Both the position numbers and the translations under genes were made by a program. Source: a virus. From it: DNA of 20,203 bases. Position 1 is the stretch's first letter. Every line of letters starts with the position of its first letter. The DNA is taken from positions 1-20,203 of IMG/VR virus record IMGVR_UViG_3300037069_003784. The stretch is one strand, 5' to 3'. The notes below the pieces were generated by a model that was given only the letters and a program-made list of their open reading frames with translations, was not told the DNA's origin and did no database searches. This document shows, in pieces, positions 7,141-12,947 of this stretch.

Positions 7141-8052
7141 ATGATCACGATTCTCGATATCAAAAAGCGCGAGCAGAGCCTCGCCTATGACCTCGTTGAG
7201 GAAAACGTCAAGCTCAACCCCGAGTTCCTGCAAATCCCCGCCGACACCATCGCCGGCACGGATATGCGCCTCACTGTCCGCACCGATCTTCCTTCCGTCC
7301 TCTTCAGTAACCTCAACGAGGGCGTCCTCGAGAGCGACGACAAGACCATCACCCGTCTTTTCCAGACCGCTTTCCTCGACCAGCTTTGCACCGTCGACGT
7401 CCGCCTCCTCGCCGCCGGCGGTCCCGCCGCGGCCAAGGTGCTCACCGAACGGCAAGCCGGCTACGTCGAAGCGGCTATCCGCACTTCGTGCAAGCAGTTC
7501 TGGTATGGCACGCAGAACGATTCCAAGGGCTTCGTCGGTATGATCGCCCAGATGATCAACGACGGTGAACACGTCATCGACGCGGGCGGCACCACCGCCG
7601 GGGAAAAGAGTTCCATCTTCATGGTCGCCCGTGGCCGCGGCAAGTGCGAGTGGCTCCTCGGCAATGCGCGCACCCTCACCTTTCAGGACTGGATGCGCCA
7701 GACGATCACCCGCAACTTGGGCAACCAGTCCGCCAGCATGGATGCCATGACGTCGTGGATGCACTTCAATCCGGGCTGCCGTCTCGGCAACCGCAACGCC
7801 CTCCTGCGCATCAAGAATCTCACCACGCAGGTCGGCAATACGGCAAACTACGACCTACTCACCCAGGCCTATCAGCAGATGACCGACGACCTAGGCATGG
7901 TGCCCGACGCCCTCTTCATGACCGCCCGTTCGCAGCGTCAGTTGCGCGATTCGGTCAAGACCGACCTCAATCCGAATCCGCCCCTCCCGACGGAGTGGAA
8001 CAACATCCCGTTCTACATCTCGAGTAACATCGCCACCGGCGAAACCATCTAG
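7141..8052 (+). CDS. Major capsid protein, HK97-fold (probable)
   Basis: This 303-residue protein follows the protease and scaffold slot and has the make-up of an HK97-type capsid subunit. An N-terminal region sets up an extended arm and E-loop-like part (residues 1-60). A helix-rich segment follows near 65-125 (FLDQLCTVDV, AAIRTSCKQFWYGTQ), then the recurring phage-capsid phrase NDSKGFVGMIAQ, a spine-like QAYQQMTDDLGMVPDALFMT, and a closing beta segment NIPFYISSNI. A similar GF.G...M / P..l.....  layout is common in capsid proteins of about 300 residues. The MITILDI start is in frame with no SD sequence. It should be the most abundant virion protein. No protease cleavage site could be defined. 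Confidence 0.85.
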   Translation: MITILDIKKREQSLAYDLVEENVKLNPEFLQIPADTIAGTDMRLTVRTDLPSVLFSNLNEGVLESDDKTITRLFQTAFLDQLCTVDVRLLAAGGPAAAKVLTERQAGYVEAAIRTSCKQFWYGTQNDSKGFVGMIAQMINDGEHVIDAGGTTAGEKSSIFMVARGRGKCEWLLGNARTLTFQDWMRQTITRNLGNQSASMDAMTSWMHFNPGCRLGNRNALLRIKNLTTQVGNTANYDLLTQAYQQMTDDLGMVPDALFMTARSQRQLRDSVKTDLNPNPPLPTEWNNIPFYISSNIATGETI

Positions 8053-8112
8053 TTAGCGCTACGCCCGTCCGACTCGGACCTATCAACTCTCAACCCTCAA
8101 CTCTCAACTAAT
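8051..8112 (+). repeat. 62-bp duplicated leader element, copy A
   Basis: Matches 10028-10089 at 60 of 62 positions. It starts AGTTAGCGCT, contains a GTCCG-ACT-CGGAC hairpin at about 8068-8080, and ends in heptads TCAACTC (array 2, about 8082-8109). It begins within the capsid gene's stop and ends 10 nt before ATG 8122. Confidence 0.9.
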
Positions 8113-8121
8113 CTCCCGCTT

Positions 8122-8526
8122 ATGACTCAGCGCAAAATTATCGACGTGGCTCTTCTGTTGAGCCTCGTCATGCCCGCCGCCGGAGCGAATGCCTCCAGCA
8201 CCTCCCTCCGCGTCGGCAGCGGCCCGCACCTCGAAATCTTCGAGGGCCGTATCCAGATCCCGGCCACCCCGAGCCTGGTCGACGCCAAGACCATCACCCT
8301 CACTGTCCAGCACAGTGATGACGACGGCGCCAACGACGCCTACGCCGACATCCCGGAAATCGCCCCGCTCATCGTCACCGGTGCCGGCGGAGTCGGTGCC
8401 GCCGCCGGTGAGCGCGACTTCCGGTTCCCGTCCTCGACGAAAAACTACGTCCGCCTCCACGCGGCCGTCCTCGCCGCCGGCGGTGACAATACCGCCATCA
8501 CGGCGACCTTCGTCCCCCTGGCCTAA
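8122..8526 (+). CDS. Capsid decoration/cement candidate
   Basis: This 134-residue, beta-rich, Ala/Gly/Asp-rich protein is encoded directly after the major capsid gene, a usual place for head-stabilising proteins. The N-terminus has a short hydrophobic run (VALLLSLVMPAAGANASS). It looks like a signal peptide but lacks a strong positive N-region. The layout (start helix, then AGANASSTSLRVGSG, then LTVQHSDDDG, and a final AVLAAGGDNTAITATFVPL strand) recalls small Bbp16-type capsid cement proteins, where the early segment is part of the folded protein. That family link is from memory and moderate at best. The gene is followed by a strong terminator, which closes the head module. Confidence 0.6.
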   Translation: MTQRKIIDVALLLSLVMPAAGANASSTSLRVGSGPHLEIFEGRIQIPATPSLVDAKTITLTVQHSDDDGANDAYADIPEIAPLIVTGAGGVGAAAGERDFRFPSSTKNYVRLHAAVLAAGGDNTAITATFVPLA

Positions 8527-8552
8527 CCCTGCTTTCCGTTTAGGTTCCGGTG

Positions 8553-8596
8553 CGCCCCTGTCGTGTCTAGGCATCACGGCAGGGGCGTTTTTCTTT
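8553..8596 (+). terminator. Strong intrinsic terminator after the head module
   Basis: CGCCCCTGTCGTG (8553-8565) pairs with CACGGCAGGGGCG (8575-8587) in a 13-bp stem with one G.T wobble and a 9-nt loop. TTTTTCTTT follows. This is the best terminator in the window, and the next gene starts only 4 nt beyond it. Confidence 0.93.
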
Positions 8597-8599
8597 GTC

Positions 8600-8929
8600 A
8601 TGAATCAAGGCCAGATATTAGCCGCCCGCTCCCGAGCTCAAGGCTTGCTCGAAACTCTCTTCCCCGCGGACGTCACCATTCCCGGCTACGCCGTCGGCAC
8701 CCTCCGTTGCGCCGGCGGCACCCTCAAACAAACCGGCGCCCGCCTCGTCGGCGGCGGCCAGATCGTCGATTGCGACCTCGTCTTCCGCATCCGCACCGCC
8801 CTCTTGAGCGCGCAACCCGCCATCGGCAAGCGCCTCACCTTCGGCGGCCAAGACTGGCGCATCGTCCAAGTCACCACCCCGCAAACCGACGTCGCCTACG
8901 TCGTCTATTGCGACAACCCGAACAAATGA
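8600..8929 (+). CDS. Neck/head-completion protein candidate
   Basis: This 109-residue protein is encoded between capsid and tail genes. It has an N-terminal helix (QILAARSRAQGLLETL) and then beta strands, including LTFGGQDWRIVQVTTP and a final AYVVYCDNPNK. Small alpha/beta proteins of this kind at this place are commonly head-closure or FII-like joining proteins, but no family was recognised. ATG 8600 is just past the T-run of the terminator at 8553-8596, leaving no room for a ribosome binding site on a fresh transcript; expression would need read-through. The stop overlaps the following start (ATGA). Confidence 0.55.
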   Translation: MNQGQILAARSRAQGLLETLFPADVTIPGYAVGTLRCAGGTLKQTGARLVGGGQIVDCDLVFRIRTALLSAQPAIGKRLTFGGQDWRIVQVTTPQTDVAYVVYCDNPNK

Positions 8930-9093
8930 GCGATACGCCTCCAATACCTCCTATTCGTCCCATTATTCCTATTGATCGCATCGAAAGCCACGGTGGCATC
9001 GACATAGCGGAGTTGGACGAAATCATCGAGCGGCAACGCCAACAGGCCCGTCGGCTCTCAACTCTCAACCCTCAACCCTCAACTTCCCGATGA
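8926..9093 (+). CDS. Small Pro/Ile-rich protein with repeat-encoded C-terminus
   Basis: A 55-residue reading frame starts at an ATGA overlap with the preceding gene and stops in an ATGA overlap with the next one, which favours a translated gene. The N-terminus is PPIPPIRPIIPIDRI and a helix IAELDEIIERQRQQARR follows. The last dozen residues (LSTLNPQPSTSR) are encoded by the heptad array at 9055-9086, so the repeat has become coding sequence. Function unknown; a small neck or tail-assembly factor is possible from position. Confidence 0.55.
   Translation: MSDTPPIPPIRPIIPIDRIESHGGIDIAELDEIIERQRQQARRLSTLNPQPSTSR
9055..9086 (+). repeat. (CTCAACT)n heptad array 3, coding
   Basis: Four heptads (CTCAACT, CTCAACC, CTCAACC, CTCAACT) preceded by CGGCT, ending 4 nt before ATG 9090. 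It doubles as the 3' coding end of the 55-residue gene. Confidence 0.88.
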
Positions 9094-9560
9094 ACCCTTG
9101 GCGCGTAGCCGAAGAGTTCCGCCTCGCCTTCGCCGGCGACGCTGACTTTGCCTCCGCCAGCGCCGCCCTGGTGAACGGCCAGACCGGCGCGAACGCCACC
9201 TTCCCGCAAGTCAGCTTCTCCGCCACGGTCAAGCCGCTCGGCAGGTCCGCACAAATCGGCATCGCTGACGTCACCATCACCGTCGAGACCCAGGCGCAAG
9301 ACGACACCACCCACGACACCAGCGGCGAGCTTCACGACAAAATTGTCTCCCTCGTCTGTCAGAAATACCTCGGCTCTGGCTCCCCTGACGACCTCGCCGC
9401 CGCGCAGATCCGCGCCCAAGTCGCCGCCACGATCACCGGCCGCGGCTACCTCGAGGTCGACCCTCGTATCACCCCCATGGGCTCCGACCCCGGCCTCGTC
9501 GGCGAACGCTTCAAAACCGACATCATGCTCCGCTGCGGAGTCTGTTTCCCCGCTACCTGA
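9090..9560 (+). CDS. Tail terminator / neck protein candidate
   Basis: This 156-residue protein has an N-terminal helix (PWRVAEEFRLAFAG), a central beta region with IADVTITVETQAQDD, and a helix ELHDKIVSLVCQKYLG. It ends in strands VDPRITPMG...FKTDIMLRCGV. This fold order (helix, strands, helix, then final strands reporting on measured quantities) resembles tail-terminator or gpU/gpZ-like proteins that cap the tail tube and join it to the head. The position between neck and tube candidates agrees. No signature motif was found, so the name is provisional. Confidence 0.5.
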   Translation: MNPWRVAEEFRLAFAGDADFASASAALVNGQTGANATFPQVSFSATVKPLGRSAQIGIADVTITVETQAQDDTTHDTSGELHDKIVSLVCQKYLGSGSPDDLAAAQIRAQVAATITGRGYLEVDPRITPMGSDPGLVGERFKTDIMLRCGVCFPAT

Positions 9561-9582
9561 CCCGTCGGGCAAACCCGCCGCG

Positions 9583-9608
9583 GCTATCCACTCTCCACGA
9601 TCAACTAT
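9583..9608 (+). repeat. Degenerate heptad array 4
   Basis: CTATCCACTCTCCACGATC then AACT preserves the GCGGCT lead-in and the 7-nt phasing with several substitutions. It is directly followed by the TTTGACAT motif. Confidence 0.6.
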
Positions 9609-9610
9609 TT

Positions 9611-9618
9611 TTTGACAT
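9611..9618 (+). promoter_or_regulatory. TTTGACAY start-proximal motif, copy 5
   Basis: TTTGACAT begins 19 nt before ATG 9630. The TTG in this copy is followed by ACA TAA, so it cannot be the translation start. This argues against TTG starts in the other copies. Confidence 0.55.
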
Positions 9619-9629
9619 AACCCGCCATC

Positions 9630-10025
9630 ATGCTGACCCGAGCGTTCATCCTTTCCTACCGCGGCTCCGACGCCCTGAACTACACCTTCAACGTCAACGC
9701 GGCCGGCGAGACCCTGCTCTCCGAAGTGGTCACCGCTGGCGCCAACCCGGAATCCATCGCCCTAGTGATGTCCGTCGCCAACATCAAGTGGCTCTACCTG
9801 GTCAGCGATCAGGACATCGTCCTCAAAACGAACGACGCCAACGCCCCGGCCAACGTCTTCACCCTCAAGGCCAATGTCCCCTTCGTTTGGACTGCCGGCG
9901 GCCCTGCTCTCCGTGATACCGCCGGCACCGCCGTCGCCACCGACATCACCAGCCTCAAGGCCATCAACGCCGGTGAAGTCGACGCCAACCTCGAAGGCCG
10001 CATCGGCTACGATCCGACTCCGTAA
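9630..10025 (+). CDS. Beta-rich virion protein, tail tube region
   Basis: This 131-residue protein consists almost wholly of predicted beta strands (FILSYRGSDALNYTFNVNAA, WLYLVSDQDIVLKTND, NVFTLKANVPFVWTAGG) and ends AGEVDANLEGRIGYDPTP. The pattern of a fluorescent-like sandwich with D..vtLktn and then Wt.gg is seen in small phage virion proteins I cannot name. It lies between the tail-terminator and tube candidates. It could be a tube or tube-decorating subunit, or a capsid accessory. It has the TTTGACAT leader, not an SD sequence. Confidence 0.55.
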   Translation: MLTRAFILSYRGSDALNYTFNVNAAGETLLSEVVTAGANPESIALVMSVANIKWLYLVSDQDIVLKTNDANAPANVFTLKANVPFVWTAGGPALRDTAGTAVATDITSLKAINAGEVDANLEGRIGYDPTP

Positions 10026-10027
10026 TC

Positions 10028-10089
10028 AGTTAGCGCTCCGCCCGTCCGGCTCGGACCTATCAACTCTCAACCCTCAACTCTCAACTAAT
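10028..10089 (+). repeat. 62-bp duplicated leader element, copy B
   Basis: Differs from 8051-8112 at two positions, one of them in the loop of the GTCCG-nCT-CGGAC hairpin. Its heptads (array 5, about 10059-10086) end 9 nt before ATG 10095. Confidence 0.9.
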
Positions 10090-10094
10090 TCCAT

Positions 10095-10427
10095 ATGGCT
10101 TTCCCCGCTGGCGTCTTCTTCGGCATCGCTTCTCACAACGGTGCCTACATCCAAAAGGTCACCAAGGCCAAAAAGGCCGATCGTAAAGACCTCCTCGACT
10201 CGCAAGGCGAAATCGGTGTCATGCACTGGCACAAATCCCGGACCGAGTTCACCGTCGAGGGCAGTGGCACCCCCACCGTCTCCGACGTCGGCGTCGGCAG
10301 CTCCGGCCTCACCGGTCTCGTCGGCGGCGTCCAGGGCATCGACGAATTCACCACCGAAGAGGGCAACGAAAACTACGGTTCCTTCAAGTACTCCGGCATC
10401 CACGCCCCGGCCGCCGTCGCCGGCTAA
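10095..10427 (+). CDS. Tail tube protein candidate
   Basis: This 110-residue protein begins MAFPAGVFFGIASHNGAYIQ. A K-rich hairpin follows (KVTKAKKADRKDLLDSQGE), then TEFTVEGSGTP and a final strand KYSGIHAP. The order of a strand naming the gene's start, a hairpin loop, an EFTVEG strand and then a G-rich loop resembles compact tube-forming proteins of siphophages, which stack as hexamers around the tape measure. The location upstream of the chaperone genes supports this. The neighbour at 9630-10025 is the competing tube candidate. Its leader is nearly identical to that of the capsid accessory gene, which could match expression of two high-copy proteins. Confidence 0.5.
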   Translation: MAFPAGVFFGIASHNGAYIQKVTKAKKADRKDLLDSQGEIGVMHWHKSRTEFTVEGSGTPTVSDVGVGSSGLTGLVGGVQGIDEFTTEEGNENYGSFKYSGIHAPAAVAG

Positions 10428-10471
10428 TCTCCACGGCGGGGCCGTCAAAATGAGAGGTAAGAGGGTCCACT

Positions 10472-10503
10472 ACTCTCAACTCTCAACTATAAACTTTCAA
10501 CTA
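10472..10503 (+). repeat. (CTCAACT)n heptad array 6
   Basis: ACTCTCAACTCTCAACTATA continues with AACTTTCAACT and ends 6 nt before ATG 10509. The 7-nt phase is kept although individual letters vary. Confidence 0.85.
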
Positions 10504-10508
10504 ATCCG

Positions 10509-10988
10509 ATGAAAGGCGGCGAAGCCCTCACCACCGTCTCAGCCGTCAATCCGGCGAATATCGTCGCGCCCGACCTCTTCCTCGCGCTCGCCCTCCTCAC
10601 CATCGGCATCGCCCGCGACCCACACGCCAATGGCGGCGACGTCGTCGAGTTCGTCGAGGAAGTCCGCGGCCAGAAAACCCGCAACTTCGTCTTCGTCTTC
10701 GACCCGAAAGGCACCGACGGCGTCGACACCGCCACGTGGATCAAGCGTTGGTCCGACGAGGACTGGCTCACGGCCAACAAATCGCACCCCTTCGCCGGCT
10801 TCAAGGCTATGGCTGCCACCTACGGCAACTTCGCCGTCTGGATGAAAGAGCACGACCCCGTCCTCGTCTTCCGTAACTCCCTCGGTGGCAACCTCGACTC
10901 CGGTCGCCGCGAACGCGTCGCCTACGTCCCCTCGCGCCTCATGGGCACCGACCAGGGCCGCCGCATCCTCCAGGGCGCCGGTCTATGA
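10509..10988 (+). CDS. Conserved-looking tail-module protein, unknown function
   Basis: This 159-residue protein has a Pro-containing start (NPANIVAPDLFLALALLTIG) and a strand pair NFVFVFDPKGTDG. A helical, Trp-bearing region follows (WIKRWSDEDW; FAVWMKEHDP), and the C-terminus is basic (GRRERVAYVPSRLMGTDQGR). It has no recognisable motif. It sits between the tube candidate and the chaperones and has the same codon preference as the structural genes, so it is probably a genuine virion or assembly protein. It shares an ATGA junction with the next, compositionally different gene. Confidence 0.5.
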   Translation: MKGGEALTTVSAVNPANIVAPDLFLALALLTIGIARDPHANGGDVVEFVEEVRGQKTRNFVFVFDPKGTDGVDTATWIKRWSDEDWLTANKSHPFAGFKAMAATYGNFAVWMKEHDPVLVFRNSLGGNLDSGRRERVAYVPSRLMGTDQGRRILQGAGL

Positions 10989-11272
10989 TGCTCATGAAGT
11001 CCAACCTCTATTTCGGCGTTCCACCGGCGCCGAAGATGCCTGTCATTCCCGGCTTCTCCATCGTTGCCTGTCACGATGATTGGCTTTTTGCCCGACAGGG
11101 AAAAAAGCTCTTCTACGTCGAGATTATAGATCGTACGACACAGGTATTTTCTCGCGGCGTGGATGGTCTCGTGAATGGCGTCAAACATCACATCCGCCGT
11201 TCTTATCGCCTCTTTCCTCGCGATCCGGACGGCGCCATTCGCACCGACAAGGCCATCACGATTCCAGTGTGA
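10985..11272 (+). CDS. Small atypical-composition gene (possible moron)
   Basis: This 95-residue protein has short hydrophobic strands (NLYFGVPPAPKMPVIPGFS; WLFARQGKKLFYVEII) and a basic C-terminal half (HHIRRSYRLFPRDPDG). Base use has fewer C/G third positions than its neighbours, with T- and A-ending codons such as ATT ATA GAT CGT, suggesting later acquisition. Its start overlaps the previous stop (ATGATG; 10985 or 10988). Unlike the two other candidate morons it has no octamer array behind it. Function unknown. Confidence 0.6.
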   Translation: MMLMKSNLYFGVPPAPKMPVIPGFSIVACHDDWLFARQGKKLFYVEIIDRTTQVFSRGVDGLVNGVKHHIRRSYRLFPRDPDGAIRTDKAITIPV

Positions 11273-11293
11273 TGTTCTGAGCAGCTTGTGCGG

Positions 11294-11324
11294 CTCTCAA
11301 CTCTCAACTAGCAACTCTCAACTT
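11294..11324 (+). repeat. (CTCAACT)n heptad array 7
   Basis: GCGGCTCTCAACTCTCAACT, then AGCAACTCTCAACTTC, ending 5 nt before ATG 11329. Confidence 0.88.
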
Positions 11325-11328
11325 CCTC

Positions 11329-11802
11329 ATGGACCCTCTCACCGACAGCCAGCGCGAAGCCCTCCGCACCGAGGCCATGCTCCACCCGGCGCCCGACCTT
11401 CCCTCGCTCAAGACGCGCCCCTTCAACGACACCGTCCTTGCTCTCTGCAAAGAAGCTGGCTTGACCCTCTTCACCCTCGAGGCCTTCGACGGCGACGTCA
11501 CCGGCAAGGAAGACATGGTCGCCCGCGCCAGCGCCCTCGGTGTTGCCGAGCTCAACCGGCAATGCCTCTGCCTCCTCTTCATCGTCGGCTGTCCTGACGT
11601 CAAGGGCATGCTCAAAGCCGTCCGCAGTCCCAGCTTCTACGACCAGGTGATCGAGTGGTCGCTCGACCTGCCCAGCGATCCCGACCGCATGGCCAACATC
11701 TTCGGCGAATGGCAGCGCTACATGCTCCACACCGCCGCCTCGCTGGTCAAGGTGCTCCCCAAGGATAACGACACCGGCCCGACACCGCCCCCAAACTCCT
11801 AG
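11329..11802 (+). CDS. Tail assembly chaperone, short form (gpG analogue)
   Basis: This 157-residue acidic, mostly helical protein lies two genes before the tape measure, where lambda encodes G and G-T. Such chaperones coat the tape measure and recruit tube subunits. No family motif was recognised, but the gene ends at CCG CCC CCA AAC TCC TAG, with a slippery CCCAAAC in the correct phase (C CCA AAC). The -1 frame beyond it stays open for 77 codons. The protein's last residues (DTGPTPPPNS) form a Pro-rich linker, as expected where a fusion begins. The short form is normally the more abundant product. Confidence 0.8.
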   Translation: MDPLTDSQREALRTEAMLHPAPDLPSLKTRPFNDTVLALCKEAGLTLFTLEAFDGDVTGKEDMVARASALGVAELNRQCLCLLFIVGCPDVKGMLKAVRSPSFYDQVIEWSLDLPSDPDRMANIFGEWQRYMLHTAASLVKVLPKDNDTGPTPPPNS

Positions 11803-11833
11803 CGCCGGGCGCGCTGGCCTCGCGCGTCCCGGC
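11790..11833 (+). promoter_or_regulatory. Programmed -1 ribosomal frameshift signal
   Basis: The canonical X XXY YYZ heptamer C CCA AAC is at 11790-11796 in the zero frame. After a 7-nt spacer, GCCGGGCGCGC (11804-11814) pairs with GCGCG plus CCCGGC (11822-11826, 11828-11833). This 11-bp GC stem has one bulged T and a 7-nt loop. Heptamer, spacer length and stem strength all fit known -1 frameshift sites. Confidence 0.85.
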
Positions 11834-12029
11834 CCTCTGCGAAAAGCTCAACATGACCCGGGACGAAGTCCTGTTCGAGCTCTACGGCCCTCAGGCCCTC
11901 CAATACACCCACGTCATGCTCTACGCCGCCGACGAGTGGACCGTCCCCCTCGACCGCAGCGTGAAAGAACAAGCCCGCTCCCTCCTCTCCGAGAGTAACG
12001 GCGATTCTGACACCCTGCTTTCGCTGTAG
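11796..12029 (+). CDS. Tail assembly chaperone extension (T part of G-T), -1 frame
   Basis: The -1 frame is open from the slippery site to TAG 12027 and gives 77 residues. The fusion with the gene at 11329 would be about 233 residues. The extension runs LLAPGALASRVPALCEKLNM, then a charged helical part (RDEVLFELYGPQALQYTH) and an acidic end (SESNGDSDTLLSL). Internal ATG 11853 could start a 58-residue product, but it has no SD sequence or repeat leader, so frameshifting is preferred. In lambda the T domain binds the tube protein while G binds the tape measure. Stretches of coding character in this gap are otherwise unexplained. Confidence 0.8.
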   Translation, partial: LLAPGALASRVPALCEKLNMTRDEVLFELYGPQALQYTHVMLYAADEWTVPLDRSVKEQARSLLSESNGDSDTLLSL

Positions 12030-12038
12030 GGAAATCGG

Positions 12039-12071
12039 CTCTCAACTATCCACTCTCAACTATCAACTTTT
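12039..12071 (+). repeat. (CTCAACT)n heptad array 8
   Basis: CGGCTCTCAACTATCCACTC, then TCAACTATCAACTTT, ending 7 nt before ATG 12078 after a short pyrimidine run. Confidence 0.85.
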
Positions 12072-12077
12072 TCCCCC

Positions 12078-12647
12078 ATGCGCTGCACCATCCGCCTCGA
12101 CACCTCCGGCATCCGCGCCGGCCTGCAAAAAAAGCGCGAGGCCGCGATCGTCGTCTTGAAATCCGAGATGGAACGCATCGCCGAACAGGCCCTCAACAAG
12201 CGCTACTGGGATTTGCAAAACGCCGGCCCGCAGGACAGCGGCCAAATCCACGGCCGCCTCAACAAGCTCAACAGCCTCTTCGTCCCCGTCGCCCTGCAGC
12301 ACAAGCGCCGCGAACGCTGGCCCGACATCGCCGCCATTTACGACGCCATGGTCCGGCGCCATCAGCAGAGCTACATGGGCACCCGCAAGTTTTGGGTCGA
12401 CGAAATCAAACTCGACGACTTCCGCACCCGCATCCTCCAGCGCTTGATGCGCAACGGCCTCGCCCGCGGCACCTGGACCATCGTCATCCAGACCGACCGC
12501 AACCACTACGTCACCGTCACCGTCCAGAAAGTCGGCCGCGCCACTGCCATGGACAAAAAAGCCGGCCAGCAACTCGCCGTCATGATGCAACAAATGTTCG
12601 CCGAACGCCAAAGCACCATCCTCTACCAGATCCTAAACACCCACTGA
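12078..12647 (+). CDS. Basic tail-region protein, unknown function
   Basis: This 189-residue basic protein (many Lys/Arg) starts with a strand MRCTIRLDTSGIRAG. It continues with helices (KSEMERIAEQALNKRYWDLQ), a linker with DSGQIHGRLNKLNSLF, and a helix-strand part (FRTRILQRLMRNGLARGTWT then VIQTDRNHYVTVTVQ). The last helix is AGQQLAVMMQQMFAERQ. Nothing diagnostic was recognised. Position between chaperones and tape measure suggests a tail-assembly role, yet most siphophages have no gene there. Codon use is the same as the neighbouring structural genes, so it is not a recent insertion. Confidence 0.5.
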   Translation: MRCTIRLDTSGIRAGLQKKREAAIVVLKSEMERIAEQALNKRYWDLQNAGPQDSGQIHGRLNKLNSLFVPVALQHKRRERWPDIAAIYDAMVRRHQQSYMGTRKFWVDEIKLDDFRTRILQRLMRNGLARGTWTIVIQTDRNHYVTVTVQKVGRATAMDKKAGQQLAVMMQQMFAERQSTILYQILNTH

Positions 12648-12658
12648 ACCAAGCAGCT

Positions 12659-12880
12659 ATGACGATCACGCGTTCCGATATTCCGCAGATCCGGCTTTGC
12701 TATAGGATCGCGAAGACAGCATGGCGACTTAATCTCGCAGAGGCCTCCTTTTGGCGAATCGCAGGTAACTTAGAAATGGCTCGTGAATCCCGGCGGTGCG
12801 CAACGAATGCGCGCCGACGCTGGCGAAAAATGGCTATAGCTCGAAAGGCGCTTTGGAAGGCTGAAACAGCTAACGTCTAA
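12659..12880 (+). CDS. Small basic moron-like gene
   Basis: This 73-residue, very basic and Trp/Ala-rich protein (MTITRSDIPQIRLCYRIAKT; RRCATNARRRWRKMAIARKA) is encoded 11 nt after the previous stop, directly before the tape measure. Its codons (ATA, CGA, TTA, GGT) differ from the C-rich preference of its neighbours. It is followed at once by the octamer array at 12888-12917. The helical, positively charged make-up is compatible with nucleic-acid binding, but no domain was recognised. Gene status rests on the unbroken frame and composition shift; a non-coding insert is possible. Confidence 0.5.
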   Translation: MTITRSDIPQIRLCYRIAKTAWRLNLAEASFWRIAGNLEMARESRRCATNARRRWRKMAIARKALWKAETANV

Positions 12881-12887
12881 TATGCTC

Positions 12888-12917
12888 CTCTGCGTCTCTG
12901 CGTCTCTGCGTTTTAAA
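12888..12917 (+). repeat. (CTCTGCGT)3-TTTTAAA octamer array A
   Basis: Three perfect copies of CTCTGCGT, then TTTAAA, lie between the small basic gene and the tape measure leader. The same structure recurs at 16303-16331. Confidence 0.92.
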
Positions 12918-12927
12918 TTCCCCAGCC

Positions 12928-12935
12928 TTTGACAT
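12928..12935 (+). promoter_or_regulatory. TTTGACAY start-proximal motif, copy 6
   Basis: TTTGACATCCGCGAGCGGCA ends at ATG 12948, with the motif starting 20 nt before it. The following CCGCGAnCG matches the copy upstream of the capsid gene. Confidence 0.55.
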
Positions 12936-12947
12936 CCGCGAGCGGCA

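Noticed and set aside
8122-8190. Signal peptide of the capsid accessory protein
   Set aside because: The hydrophobic stretch is short, has Pro/Gly inside and sits in a protein placed as a capsid component. It is more likely part of the fold, though not excluded.
10433-10445. Hairpin ACGGC-GGG-GCCGT after the tail tube candidate
   Set aside because: Only 5 bp with a 3-nt loop and no T-run; expected by chance at this GC content.
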